The notes under the pieces: generated by a model
What the model was told of the DNA's origin: nothing
The model's input: the letters and a program-made list of their open reading frames with translations, nothing else
Database searches by the model: none
NCBI RefSeq assembly: GCF_000308695.1
Contig: NZ_BAGG01000019.1
Location: forward strand, 175,927 to 239,926
Reading direction: 5' to 3'
Source: Nocardia takedensis NBRC 100417
Lineage (GTDB): Bacteria; Actinomycetota; Actinomycetes; Mycobacteriales; Mycobacteriaceae
DNA: 64,000 nt
Position numbers and translations under genes: made by a program
Shown here: piece after piece, positions 29,282 to 37,049 of the stretch
How positions within the stretch are numbered: position 1 is the first letter of the stretch
Layout: every line of letters starts with the position of its first letter

Positions 29282-30714
29282 TGTCCACCGTCGAACTGGT
29301 CGTCACCGATTCCCGCGTGTGGGCGGTCGGTCCGGCGACCCACTGGGATGTCGCGCCGTCGGTCGTTCTCGGCGGCGACGGATCGCTGGTGGTGGGGGAG
29401 TCGCTGACGCCGCCCACCCAGGTCGCCTCCGCCGTGCAGTACGTGCCCGCCGAGCGGATCGCGCTGCTGCCCCGGGTGCCCACCGTGGTCGAATCGCTGC
29501 ACGCGGTGGCGAACGCCGTCTTCGGCAATCTGGGCGTGCCGGTCCCCGCCGCCACCGTGACGGTGGTGTGCCCGACCGAATGGGGCTCCTACCGCCGGTC
29601 GGCGCTGTTCGAGGCGTTGCGCGGACTGGCGAACGAGGTGGTGTTCGAGTACATCGCGGTGCGCGCGGTGGCGGCCGACGCCGAGGCCGCGCGCGGTCGC
29701 CGCGCGGTCGTGGTCGAATGCGGCGCGTTGCACACCACGGCCAGTTCGGTCGCGCCCGGTCCGCACGGCCTGGCACTGGAAACCTGCGAATTCGAACCGG
29801 ATCTGGCGATCGCCGACCTGGGCGTCGACCCGCGCGCCGACGAAGCGCTGACAGACCTGCTCGGCGCGGTGACGGCGGGTCGGCCGGTCGACACCGTGCT
29901 GGTCCTCGGCGTCACCGATCCGGCGCGGGTGGCGCGCCTGCGCGAGCAGGTGCGCGCCCTGTGCGGCCCGGAGACGGAGGTGCGGCCGGTGTCCGGGGTC
30001 GATCTGGTCCGGCCCGCCCAGCCCGAACCCGACTACGCGCCCGCACCCGCGCCGCCCGCCAACGAATGGTTGCAGCCGTTGCGGGAACGCGCCGCGGCGC
30101 AGCAGGATCCGCGCGAACGGCGCTCGGCCTACATCCTCGGCGGTGTGGTCGCCGCCGCTGTCGTCATCGCCCTCGTGGTGGGCGCGGTGGTGGCGCTCGG
30201 CGGCTCCGACGACGAATCGGTCACCGCGGCGCCCACGACCACCTCGGCGGCGCTCGGACCGAGCCCGGCCTCGGGGCCGCCGGACGGTCCGCCCGGCCCC
30301 GCGCCGGAGACCTTCGGGCACCTCCGTTTCCAGATCCCCGAGGGATGGAAGAAGAATCCGGCGGCAGGGGACACCCGGGTGGATCTCGCGCCCAGCGACG
30401 GTGCGCGCCTGCGGCTCACCCTCATCCAGACCCCGGTGGCCGCGAAGGCGGGATACGAGCAGATCGCCGCGGACCTGGAGAACCAGATGCGGCAGAAGCC
30501 GAGTATGAGCGATCTGCGCCGCGATGTGGTCTTCGGCGGCCGGTCCATGCTGGCCTACCTGGAACGTCCCGAGGGCGGGTCGACCGTCAATTGGCATGTG
30601 CTGGTGGAGCACGGAACCCAGGTGAGCATCGGATGTCAGTACGTTGGTGACGCGTGGGAGAGCTTCGCCACCACATGCGACGCCTTCGCGGCCTCGGTCC
30701 ACGTGCTGCCTTGA
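29281..30714 (+). CDS. Type VII secretion-associated protein, Rv3446c family
   Basis: The 477-residue protein occupies the position of M. tuberculosis Rv3446c directly after ESX-4 eccC and shares its layout. The N-terminal part (ELVVTDSRVWAVGPATHWDV, to about residue 240) may have an actin-like fold. A single span lies at about 282-306, followed by a Pro/Gly/Ser linker. The C-terminal extracytoplasmic domain (FQIPEGWKKNPAAGDTRVDL, two Cys: SIGCQYVG and ATTCDAF) is probably disulfide-bonded. Its start overlaps the eccC stop by one base, so the two are coupled. Function in secretion is undescribed as far as I know. Confidence 0.88.
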   Translation: MSTVELVVTDSRVWAVGPATHWDVAPSVVLGGDGSLVVGESLTPPTQVASAVQYVPAERIALLPRVPTVVESLHAVANAVFGNLGVPVPAATVTVVCPTEWGSYRRSALFEALRGLANEVVFEYIAVRAVAADAEAARGRRAVVVECGALHTTASSVAPGPHGLALETCEFEPDLAIADLGVDPRADEALTDLLGAVTAGRPVDTVLVLGVTDPARVARLREQVRALCGPETEVRPVSGVDLVRPAQPEPDYAPAPAPPANEWLQPLRERAAAQQDPRERRSAYILGGVVAAAVVIALVVGAVVALGGSDDESVTAAPTTTSAALGPSPASGPPDGPPGPAPETFGHLRFQIPEGWKKNPAAGDTRVDLAPSDGARLRLTLIQTPVAAKAGYEQIAADLENQMRQKPSMSDLRRDVVFGGRSMLAYLERPEGGSTVNWHVLVEHGTQVSIGCQYVGDAWESFATTCDAFAASVHVLP

Positions 30715-30776
30715 GTCGGGTTACGCCCCAACGGTATTCGCGGGGCACGTACGCCACCCCGGTAGCCGAAGGTCGT

Positions 30777-31592
30777 TCATGCTTTGTAGTAGACCAACTG
30801 GTGTGTAGTGACGAGTAGTTCGCCGGTATCGGACCACAGCTGGGCGGACTGGTCGAAGAAACCGTTGCCGAAATGCTGGGCGCGCGCCACGGCCAGGACA
30901 TGTCGATCCGACTGCGCGGCAAGCAGTTCATCGGTCGCGTGAAAATAGATGGTCATCGAGACCGTGCCTGCCGGGACCATCCGTTGCAGGCGCAGCATGA
31001 CGCGGGGGAAGAACACATCGCTCATCGCCGCGAGGGCTGGATGGTCGAGGGCGCGGCCGGGATCGTCGCGCACCCAGACGGTGGTCGCGGAGGTGGTCGG
31101 AGCATCCTCGACGGGAGCGATGCCGCCTTCGACGAATCGCAGGTCGTAATTGCCGACCCAGGCGATCAGGCCGGCCATGTCGGCTCGCGGCAGGTCGTGC
31201 GCGGGCGCCACCGCGGGTGCGACGATCTCGGTGTCGCTCCACGTGGCGCGGCGGGTACCGAAGACCGCGGTGGCGGTGGTGACGACCTCGTCCTGCTGAG
31301 CCATGGTGATCGTCCAGTGCTGGGTGCTGCGATTGGTGCGCACCGGCTGCGTCGACACGACAAAGGGCCCCTCGGCGATGGGGCCCGCGTAGTTGACGGT
31401 CAGCGAGATCGGATCGCCGATATGGCGGGAGTCCAGGTGGACCGCGCGCAGCAGCGTGGCCGCCGTGACACCGCCGAACGGCCCGACCATGTTGGCGTAG
31501 GCCGCGGTGGTGCGCCCCCGGAACTCGCCGACTCCCGTCGGCGTCAGAGCGAGGGCGCTGTCGAAGGGGTGCGCTGTGGTGGTCCTGGTCAA
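30777..31592 (-). CDS. Acyl-CoA thioesterase, double-hotdog family
   Basis: The 271-residue protein has the tandem hotdog arrangement of TesB-like thioesterases. The first domain contains MVGPFGGVTAATLLRAVHLD and SLTVNYAGPIAEGPF; the second has a DVFFPRVMLRL strand and ends in GELLVTTHQLVYYKA. The acyl substrate is unknown. It lies 43 bases after tetR on the same strand and is probably co-transcribed with it. It likely belongs to the TetR regulon together with the divergent Ddn-like gene. Confidence 0.82.
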   Translation of the reverse strand: MTRTTTAHPFDSALALTPTGVGEFRGRTTAAYANMVGPFGGVTAATLLRAVHLDSRHIGDPISLTVNYAGPIAEGPFVVSTQPVRTNRSTQHWTITMAQQDEVVTTATAVFGTRRATWSDTEIVAPAVAPAHDLPRADMAGLIAWVGNYDLRFVEGGIAPVEDAPTTSATTVWVRDDPGRALDHPALAAMSDVFFPRVMLRLQRMVPAGTVSMTIYFHATDELLAAQSDRHVLAVARAQHFGNGFFDQSAQLWSDTGELLVTTHQLVYYKA

Positions 31593-31635
31593 GGGGTGAT
31601 CCTCTGCTGATCCGTGGGCGATGCGGGGCGTGGAC

Positions 31636-32247
31636 TCATGAGGCCGGACCCTGCGGGGTCAGGCCGTAGGTCAAGCGGGTGACGGTCTCGGTGACGAGGT
31701 CGTCGAGGTTGTCGTCGGTGATCAACCCCGCCGTGGCGAAACTGGCCAGGCCCTGCATCGCGATGGCGACGGTCCATCCGATTCGGATGGGGTCGCCGTC
31801 GACCACCTCCCCTCGCTTCTGCCCGTCGGTGGTCAACGCGACCGGGACCGCGAACGCGCTGGTGACCGCCGCGGCCATCTCCGCGCCGCCGCTGGGACTG
31901 TGCTTACGCGCGAACATCAACGTCAAAAGCGCGGAGTGTTCGAGAGCGAAGTCGAGATAGGCCCGTGCAAGGGCTTGTACCCGTTCATCGAAGGGCTTGT
32001 CCCGGACCCGGTCGGCGGCGACGCGGAATACCTCCCCCAGACGCTGGAATCCGTTCTGCGCCAGCGCGTCCAGCAGCGCCTGCTTGTCCGCGAAGTGGCG
32101 ACTGGGCGCGTTGTGGGTGACGCCCAGTTCCCGGGCGACGCGGCGCAACGAGAGCCGCTCGACCCCGCCTTCGCGCAGAGTGAGTTCCGCGCGTTCGAGC
32201 AATTGCGCGCGCAGGTCACCGTGGTGATAGGAACGTTCGCCAACCAT
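31636..32247 (-). CDS. TetR-family transcriptional regulator
   Basis: The 203-residue protein has an N-terminal helix-turn-helix (LSLRRVARELGVTHNAPSRHF, shown by its pattern up to DKQALLDALA) and an all-helical ligand domain. Its WHG-type C-terminus has a GLASFATAGLI segment. The C-terminus (TYGLTPQGP) is typical of actinobacterial members. Two palindromes lie 22-57 bases upstream of its ATG, in the gap to the divergent Ddn-like gene. It probably represses itself, the thioesterase gene and the divergent gene. The inducer is unknown, possibly an acyl compound given its neighbour. Confidence 0.9.
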   Translation of the reverse strand: MVGERSYHHGDLRAQLLERAELTLREGGVERLSLRRVARELGVTHNAPSRHFADKQALLDALAQNGFQRLGEVFRVAADRVRDKPFDERVQALARAYLDFALEHSALLTLMFARKHSPSGGAEMAAAVTSAFAVPVALTTDGQKRGEVVDGDPIRIGWTVAIAMQGLASFATAGLITDDNLDDLVTETVTRLTYGLTPQGPAS

Positions 32248-32269
32248 AGTGGGCCCAGCCTAGCACCCA

Positions 32270-32304
32270 TGTGGACATTGACCACTTTGTGGACAATGTC
32301 CACA
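32270..32304. promoter_or_regulatory. Tandem TetR operators
   Basis: TGTGGACAATGTCCACA (32288-32304) is a perfect 8-1-8 palindrome. TGTGGACATTGACCACT (32270-32286) is an imperfect copy of it. Centres are 18 bases apart, so two dimers would bind almost side by side. They lie between divergent tetR and the Ddn-like gene, where a TetR regulator normally controls both. Confidence 0.8.
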
Positions 32305-32400
32305 TTGGGTGGGGCGAACCGCCCGCCCTCGTCGGGCGCTCCACTGTCGAGGAGCCCCGAACTCGACCTCACCCCGATCACCCGATCCGAAGGAGCGGTC

Positions 32401-32832
32401 ATGCCCGACCCGTATCGCCTGATGCTCGACCTCCACCAGAAGATCTACGAGACCACCGACGGTCGCCTGGGACATCGACTGTTGTTCGGCAACCCGACGC
32501 TGTTGCTGCGCACCGTGGGCCGCAAGTCCGGCAAAACGCGCACCACCGCACTCACCTACGCCCGCGATGGCGAGCATTACCTCGTCGTCGCCTCCGCGGG
32601 CGGGGCACCGAAAGCGCCGGACTGGCTGGCCAACCTCAGGGCCCGCCCCGACAGCGGGATCCAGGTCGGTACCACCGAATTCGAGGTTCACGCCCGCATC
32701 ACTCTGCCCGCCGACCCCGACTACGCGCGCCGGTGGAAACTACTCGACTCGGTGAACAAAGGCCGATACACCCTGCACCAGAACAAGACCGAGCGAACCA
32801 TTCCCATCATCGAACTCACACCGTCCCGATGA
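32401..32832 (+). CDS. Ddn-like F420-dependent nitroreductase-family protein
   Basis: The 143-residue split-barrel protein has the family core LLFGNPTLLLRTVGRKSGKTRTTALTY read as pattern (Gly-Arg-Lys-Ser-Gly, Arg-Thr). It is followed by YLVVASAGGAPKAPDWLANL. These residues contact F420 in Ddn of M. tuberculosis (DUF385 family). A GAAGGAG ribosome site precedes ATG 32401. It is divergent from tetR across the operator pair and is likely in its regulon. Function within the regulon (quinone or xenobiotic reduction) is inferred. Confidence 0.85.
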   Translation: MPDPYRLMLDLHQKIYETTDGRLGHRLLFGNPTLLLRTVGRKSGKTRTTALTYARDGEHYLVVASAGGAPKAPDWLANLRARPDSGIQVGTTEFEVHARITLPADPDYARRWKLLDSVNKGRYTLHQNKTERTIPIIELTPSR

Positions 32833-32940
32833 TCGAACCTGCCGCCTACACGCGAGCGGCTCGGCCCGGCACCCCATCGGCGGCGTCGAGAACCCCGGCA
32901 GAGGTCGCGTGCACCACCCGACACCGCCGCTCGGCCGGAG

Positions 32941-33090
32941 AACAGTGCTGCCCTGAAAACACTTGTGCCCCCGACAAATCACGCCGGAGGAACAGTGCTG
33001 CCCTGAAAACACTTGTGCCCCCGACAAATCACGCCGGAGGAACAGTGCTGCCCTGAAAACACTTGTGCCCCCGGCGAATCACGCCGGGGG
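32941..33090. repeat. Three tandem 50-bp repeats containing terminator hairpins
   Basis: The units 32941-32990 and 32991-33040 are identical. The third, 33041-33090, differs at a few bases in its last twenty. Each carries a stem on the minus strand followed by GTGTTTTC. In the third, proximal unit the stem is perfect. In the other two it still pairs if G-U wobbles are allowed. The array is thus a triplicated transcription terminator downstream of the two esx genes. Confidence 0.9.
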
Positions 33091-33093
33091 CAC
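33065..33093 (-). terminator. Terminator of the esx operon
   Basis: GTGCCCCCGGCG (33065-33076) and CGCCGGGGGCAC (33082-33093) form a perfect 12-bp stem with a 5-base loop. On the minus strand it is followed by AAGTGTTTTC. It starts 15 bases after the stop of the second esx gene. Confidence 0.92.
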
Positions 33094-33107
33094 GAAGTCT
33101 CAGATGC

Positions 33108-33398
33108 TCAGAACAGACCCGCGAGCGCGGTGTCGGTGTTCTGGAGCTCGGAGTTGCCGGAGCTCACCAGCTGCGCGGCACCCGTGAGGGTGGTGTTGAG
33201 CTGCTGGACGTGGGTCTGCCAGGTGCGCTGCAACTCGCTGAACGCGTCGTTCGCGGCACCGGCGCCGTAGGTGGCGACGTACTCTTCGACCTTCTTGTGG
33301 AAGGCCTCGAGCTCCTGGCCGATGCCCTCGGCGCGCTTGATGATCTGCTGCGCTCCGGCTTCGACACCCGAGAAATTGGCGGAGATGGGCTTGCTCAT
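33108..33398 (-). CDS. WXG100-family protein with degenerate WXG motif (EsxU/EsxB-like)
   Basis: The 96-residue helical hairpin protein is a probable T7SS substrate. The turn where WxG normally lies reads TYGAGAANDAF, so the Trp is replaced by Tyr. The position before the second helix matches M. tuberculosis EsxU (VWGGLAAARF), and the next Trp in SELQRTWQ aligns with that of EsxU. The second gene of a two-gene operon, it follows the partner by 40 bases with an AAGGAGT ribosome site. It lies where ESX-4 carries esxU-esxT. I do not assign it firmly to either. Confidence 0.85.
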   Translation of the reverse strand: MSKPISANFSGVEAGAQQIIKRAEGIGQELEAFHKKVEEYVATYGAGAANDAFSELQRTWQTHVQQLNTTLTGAAQLVSSGNSELQNTDTALAGLF

Positions 33399-33438
33399 GG
33401 TTCAGACTCCTTACGAAAGGAACAGAAGTTCAGGGGAT

Positions 33439-33768
33439 TTAGACCGGCGGCAGGTCGAGGCTGGACACCTGGGCTTGCACCTTCGAGGAGAAGGAATCGT
33501 CCTGGTCCTGGAACGACCCGCTCATCTTGACCAGCTTCTCGGCGGTCTCCATCAGCTTGTCGTTCATCTTGTCGGCCTGGAAGTAGTAGCGCTCCATGAA
33601 CGCGTTGAAGGCATCCCGGGCCTGACCCTGCCAGTTGGCGCCGTTGGTGACGGCGTCCTCGTCGGCCTTGAGCGTCCTGATGGCGATCATCAGGCTGTCG
33701 TGCTGCTCCTGGAACTCCTTGGCCTTCTGGGAGATGACTGTACTATCGGCCTTCAAATTGTCCGCCAT
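33439..33768 (-). CDS. WXG100-family ESX substrate
   Basis: The 109-residue protein has a canonical WXG turn (GANWQGQARDAFNAFMERYY) between two helices and, near the C-terminus, GSFQDQDDSF, which may serve as an aromatic-xxx-Asp secretion signal. It presumably forms a heterodimer with the next gene product and is exported by the adjacent ESX-4 complex. A very strong ribosome site (AGGAGGAGG) precedes ATG 33768, consistent with high expression. Unlike the M. tuberculosis arrangement, this pair is oriented opposite to eccC. Confidence 0.92.
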   Translation of the reverse strand: MADNLKADSTVISQKAKEFQEQHDSLMIAIRTLKADEDAVTNGANWQGQARDAFNAFMERYYFQADKMNDKLMETAEKLVKMSGSFQDQDDSFSSKVQAQVSSLDLPPV

Positions 33769-34184
33769 GGCGGAACCTCCTCCTGCTCGTTGGTCAAGGC
33801 CCGAAGTCTGAGCTGACCCTGTTCATATGGTTGGACGCTCGCTGTGCCGCTTCGGTTCCATCCGGTTTCCGAGAGGAATTTCGCTGGTCATCCGTCGCGG
33901 CTAGAAGCGTGCGCGTAGTCGACCGGCAACACCGAGGACGGGAGGGTCTGGATACGTTCCCCCCGAACGGTCTCGACCACGGTGCCGTCTGACATCGGTC
34001 GCCGCCAGCGCTATCGCTCCCCTCCTTCCCCCTGCTTGCTACCACCTGAACCGGCGAGTGGGCTGGCTGGGCATCACCCTACCCAAAGGTGAGAACCAGC
34101 GCTACTGGCCTACAAAGTGTAAGGCGGCGGCGCGCGAAGCCGGCGCGGTTCGCCCGCGGCGCCGCGCGATTCACCCGATATTCG
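33769..34184. other. Long intergenic region upstream of the esx pair
   Basis: These 416 bases separate the esx operon from the 3' end of the kinase gene, both on the minus strand. The region should contain the esx promoter, but I see no consensus -35/-10 I would defend. A possible TTGACC lies at about 33791-33796 on the minus strand. The lack of a gene, and somewhat lower GC with mixed codon-position bias, suggest a regulatory leader. An 83-codon open frame (33794-34045, minus) has no supporting features. Confidence 0.5.
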
Positions 34185-35756
34185 CTACTTTTGAACGGCT
34201 TTGGCGATGACCGGAACCATCTTCTCGATCAACAGCGACGTCGATTGATCGGTCCACACCTGGAATGCCTGCACGGTCGCCAGATCGTCGACCACCACGA
34301 TTCGGGCGGTGCCGTTGGAGATGCCGGTGGGCAGGCCACGGTATCCGCCGTTGCCGGCGTCCTTGTCGGTGCGCAGCACGATCACGATGTCGGAATCGAT
34401 ATCGATCGAGCTCATCCGCACCGACAGCGAACGCGGGGATTTCTCGTCGCCGACCGCCTTGTAGGAGGTGTCGTAACGGAATCCGATGCCTTGGAGGAAC
34501 TCCGCCTGCGGACTCGGTTGGAGAACCGCGGACAGTGTGCCGTTGCCGTAATTCAGCGCCGTCACGGTTTTTCCGTCGAATTCCGGATGGGAATTGCGCA
34601 CCGATGCGAGGCTGTCGCCGCCACCGGTTCCGGAATCGCCGTCACCGGAAGTCAGGAAATAGACGCCCGTCGCGACCGCGAGGGCGACGACGACGGCGAG
34701 AATGCCGCCGAGCACTTTCGCCGACCGCCCGCGCTGTCGACCGTGGCGCACGGTCGACACGAGGTGCTGATCGGTGACACCGTCGGGGTAGCCGCTCGTC
34801 GGCAGGGGGTGCGGTTGCGGCACACCGGGACCGGTGATCGCGGTGCGCGGGTCGGTGACGTGCGCGGCGTAGGGGCGCGGCGGATCGGTCGGCGCCCGGA
34901 ACTGTTGCGGCGCACCGTAGAGCGCGTTGTGCGCGGCCTGCGCGAATTCACGGCAGGTCGAATAGCGCAGCGCGGGATCCTTGGCCATCGCTTTGGCGAT
35001 CACCGCGTCCAGCGCGTGCGGCAGGTCCGGACGGACCTCGGTCGGGCGGGGCGGCGGTTCGTTCAAGTGGCCCATCATGACCACGGCGGGCACGGTCGAC
35101 GGATACGGATTGCGTCCGGTCAACAGTTTGAAGAACGCGCAGCCGAGACTGTAGATGTCGGCGCGGTGATCCAGGCGGGCGCCCATGAGCTGTTCCGGCG
35201 GGGCGTAGGCCACCGTGGCCATGAAATTGCCTGTCGCCGTGAGGTCCTGGCCGTCCTCGGCGGCCTTGGCCACGCCGAAGTCGGTCAGCAGCACCCGCTC
35301 CTCGTCGTCGGCATCGGCCGACGACAGCAGGAAGTTGGCCGGTTTGACGTCGCGGTGCAGCAGGCCGCGCCGATGCGCGTAGTCCAGGCCCTTGCCGACC
35401 TCGCCGACGATCCGCAGCGCGCGCTCGGGCGTCATCACCGCGGGCCCCTTGGCCACCTCCTCGGCGGCGTCGGTGCCCTCGACGTACTGCATGGCGATCC
35501 ACAGTTGGCCGTCCTCCTCGCCGCGGTTGTAGACCGCGACCAGGTTCGGGTGGTCAAGGGCGGCGGCGAGATTGGCCTCGCGCTCGAAGCGGGCGCGGAA
35601 CTCGTCGTCGGTGGACAGGTCGGCGCTGAGCACCTTCAGCGCGTCGCGGCGCGGCAGGATCGGATTCTGCGCGAGGTAGACCGTGCCCATCCCGCCGCTG
35701 CCGAGCACCTCCAGCACCCGGTAGCCGCCGACCACAGCGCCGGGTCGCAACGTCAT
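34185..35756 (-). CDS. Transmembrane serine/threonine protein kinase (PknF/PknB type)
   Basis: The 523-residue kinase phosphorylates Ser/Thr, commonly creating sites bound by FHA domains. It has a Gly loop GSGGMGTV (19-26), catalytic Lys41 (DALKVL), HRD at 134-136 (LLHRDVKPAN), DFG at 159-161 and an APPE segment. A Pro-rich juxtamembrane part follows, then one span at about 347-368 and an extracellular domain of about 150 residues. That domain is not PASTA; it has a SHPEFDGKTVTALNYGNGTL start. The gene ends an operon of four lipoproteins and lies between two FHA-protein genes and the esx genes. In M. tuberculosis pknF adjoins the FHA-ABC exporter gene Rv1747, whose counterpart here is 8 kb away. 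Confidence 0.93.
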   Translation of the reverse strand: MTLRPGAVVGGYRVLEVLGSGGMGTVYLAQNPILPRRDALKVLSADLSTDDEFRARFEREANLAAALDHPNLVAVYNRGEEDGQLWIAMQYVEGTDAAEEVAKGPAVMTPERALRIVGEVGKGLDYAHRRGLLHRDVKPANFLLSSADADDEERVLLTDFGVAKAAEDGQDLTATGNFMATVAYAPPEQLMGARLDHRADIYSLGCAFFKLLTGRNPYPSTVPAVVMMGHLNEPPPRPTEVRPDLPHALDAVIAKAMAKDPALRYSTCREFAQAAHNALYGAPQQFRAPTDPPRPYAAHVTDPRTAITGPGVPQPHPLPTSGYPDGVTDQHLVSTVRHGRQRGRSAKVLGGILAVVVALAVATGVYFLTSGDGDSGTGGGDSLASVRNSHPEFDGKTVTALNYGNGTLSAVLQPSPQAEFLQGIGFRYDTSYKAVGDEKSPRSLSVRMSSIDIDSDIVIVLRTDKDAGNGGYRGLPTGISNGTARIVVVDDLATVQAFQVWTDQSTSLLIEKMVPVIAKAVQK

Positions 35757-35814
35757 TCGGTTCCTCCTCGGGCGATGGTCGCGCCGCTCGTCCCATACTG
35801 CACGATCGCGGACC

Positions 35815-37038
35815 TCACGGGCTGGTGAGCAGAGCGTATTGCGCCGAGATCTGCTGGTGCAGTTCGGGCAACTGCTTGCTGCGCGACTGGACGACGTAGC
35901 GGTCGACCCGCATCATGCACAGATGGCCGATCAACAGTCGGTCGCCGGTGCTGGTGGTGTAGTGCTGGGAGATGCACTCCACGGAGTCCTCGAGCCCGCT
36001 CGGCGCGGCGACGACCTGCTGACCGTCCTCGAGGCCCGCGGACAGCTTCCAGCGCTCCCACAGGCCCTGCGCCCCGCGTTCGGTCCGGCTGCGGAAGACC
36101 ACCGCGTTGCCGAACGAGGCCCGGTCCACCTCGAATTCCCGCAGGGTGTCGAAGGTCTTCTTGCCGCCGTTGAGCAGCAGTGTCACGATGCCGCGCCCGG
36201 TGTAGACGCCGTCGGGTTCGGGCCGGTACGGCGCTTCCGGGGCGGAAGGCAGCGTGCGCCCGAGCAGCCCGTCCGGGTCCAGCGCGACGCGGGACAGTTC
36301 CGCGGCGGGCGTGGGCGCGAACTGGTCGAGCAGCGGCCGTTGCACGTCCAGCATCTGGTCGACACGGCCGACGAGCGCGGGCAGATCCGGCGGCCCGGTG
36401 TCGTCGACCAGTTTGATGTAGACGACATAGCGGTCGTGCACGGTCCACGAGCCGATCGAATTGATCGAGGGCCGCCAATGCGCGACGGTGCCCGGCTGAT
36501 CGGGGATCGTGACGGGCTGGTTGTCAGGGTTGTAGGTGAAGTCGTCGTGTTCCAGCGTCGGTCCGACGGAGGCGGCGGTGGCGGCGTCCGGGAACATCAG
36601 CACCGCGATGTTCAGGGTGCGGCGCGGGGTCGCGGGATCGTCGCCGCCGGTCGATTCGGCGTTGACCCACCCGGCCACCAGATCCTTGGCGACGTCGTCG
36701 AAGGTGTCGTTGATGACGATGTTCCCGAGCGTCTTGCTGTTGAGCACGATGTGCGAGCGGGTGATCCAGACGTCGTCGGTGTAGGCGGGATCGACCTCGG
36801 AGGGCAGGGCGACGTAGTCCGCGAGCCGTTGTGATTCCCTGGCACGGGCCTGCCGTTGGCTCTGGGCGTTGCCGAGGTCGCGCGGCACGGTCTGGTAGTT
36901 GCCGAGGTCCAGTTTCGACAAGTCCGGTCGCGCGCGGGTGGCCGCTCCTGGGATCACCGTGCCGCAGCCCGCGACGCCCAGCGTGAGCAGGACGAGCAGC
37001 AGCGCGGTGCGCTTGCCGCGGAACCGGGGATGACGCAT
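35815..37038 (-). CDS. DUF7373-type lipoprotein, copy 1
   Basis: The 407-residue protein has a lipoprotein signal (LLVLLTLGVAGC, lipobox Gly-Val-Ala-Gly-Cys) and is presumably anchored on the outer face of the membrane. The body follows the pattern of its three neighbours: LDLGNYQTVPRD near the start, DPDGLLGRTLPSAPEA in the middle, and a C-terminal VDRYVVQSRSKQLPELHQQ ending SAQYALLTSP. Two late Cys (VECISQH, HLCMMRV) may form a disulfide. ATG 37038 is preferred because AGGAGT precedes it; ATG 37053 would overlap the upstream stop. It is followed after 58 bases by the kinase gene. The family name is from memory and the function is unknown. Confidence 0.82.
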   Translation of the reverse strand: MRHPRFRGKRTALLLVLLTLGVAGCGTVIPGAATRARPDLSKLDLGNYQTVPRDLGNAQSQRQARARESQRLADYVALPSEVDPAYTDDVWITRSHIVLNSKTLGNIVINDTFDDVAKDLVAGWVNAESTGGDDPATPRRTLNIAVLMFPDAATAASVGPTLEHDDFTYNPDNQPVTIPDQPGTVAHWRPSINSIGSWTVHDRYVVYIKLVDDTGPPDLPALVGRVDQMLDVQRPLLDQFAPTPAAELSRVALDPDGLLGRTLPSAPEAPYRPEPDGVYTGRGIVTLLLNGGKKTFDTLREFEVDRASFGNAVVFRSRTERGAQGLWERWKLSAGLEDGQQVVAAPSGLEDSVECISQHYTTSTGDRLLIGHLCMMRVDRYVVQSRSKQLPELHQQISAQYALLTSP

Positions 37039-37049
37039 GGTGGGACTCC

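Noticed and set aside
32288..32296. DnaA box (TGTGGACAA) near tetR
   Set aside because: It is part of a perfect palindrome beside a TetR gene with a second copy next to it, so an operator explains it better.
32941..33090. CRISPR-like array
   Set aside because: The 50-bp units abut with no spacers and contain a terminator stem; there are no cas genes nearby.
33794..34045. 83-codon minus-strand frame upstream of the esx genes
   Set aside because: No ribosome site, no domain and biased composition; more likely leader or promoter DNA.
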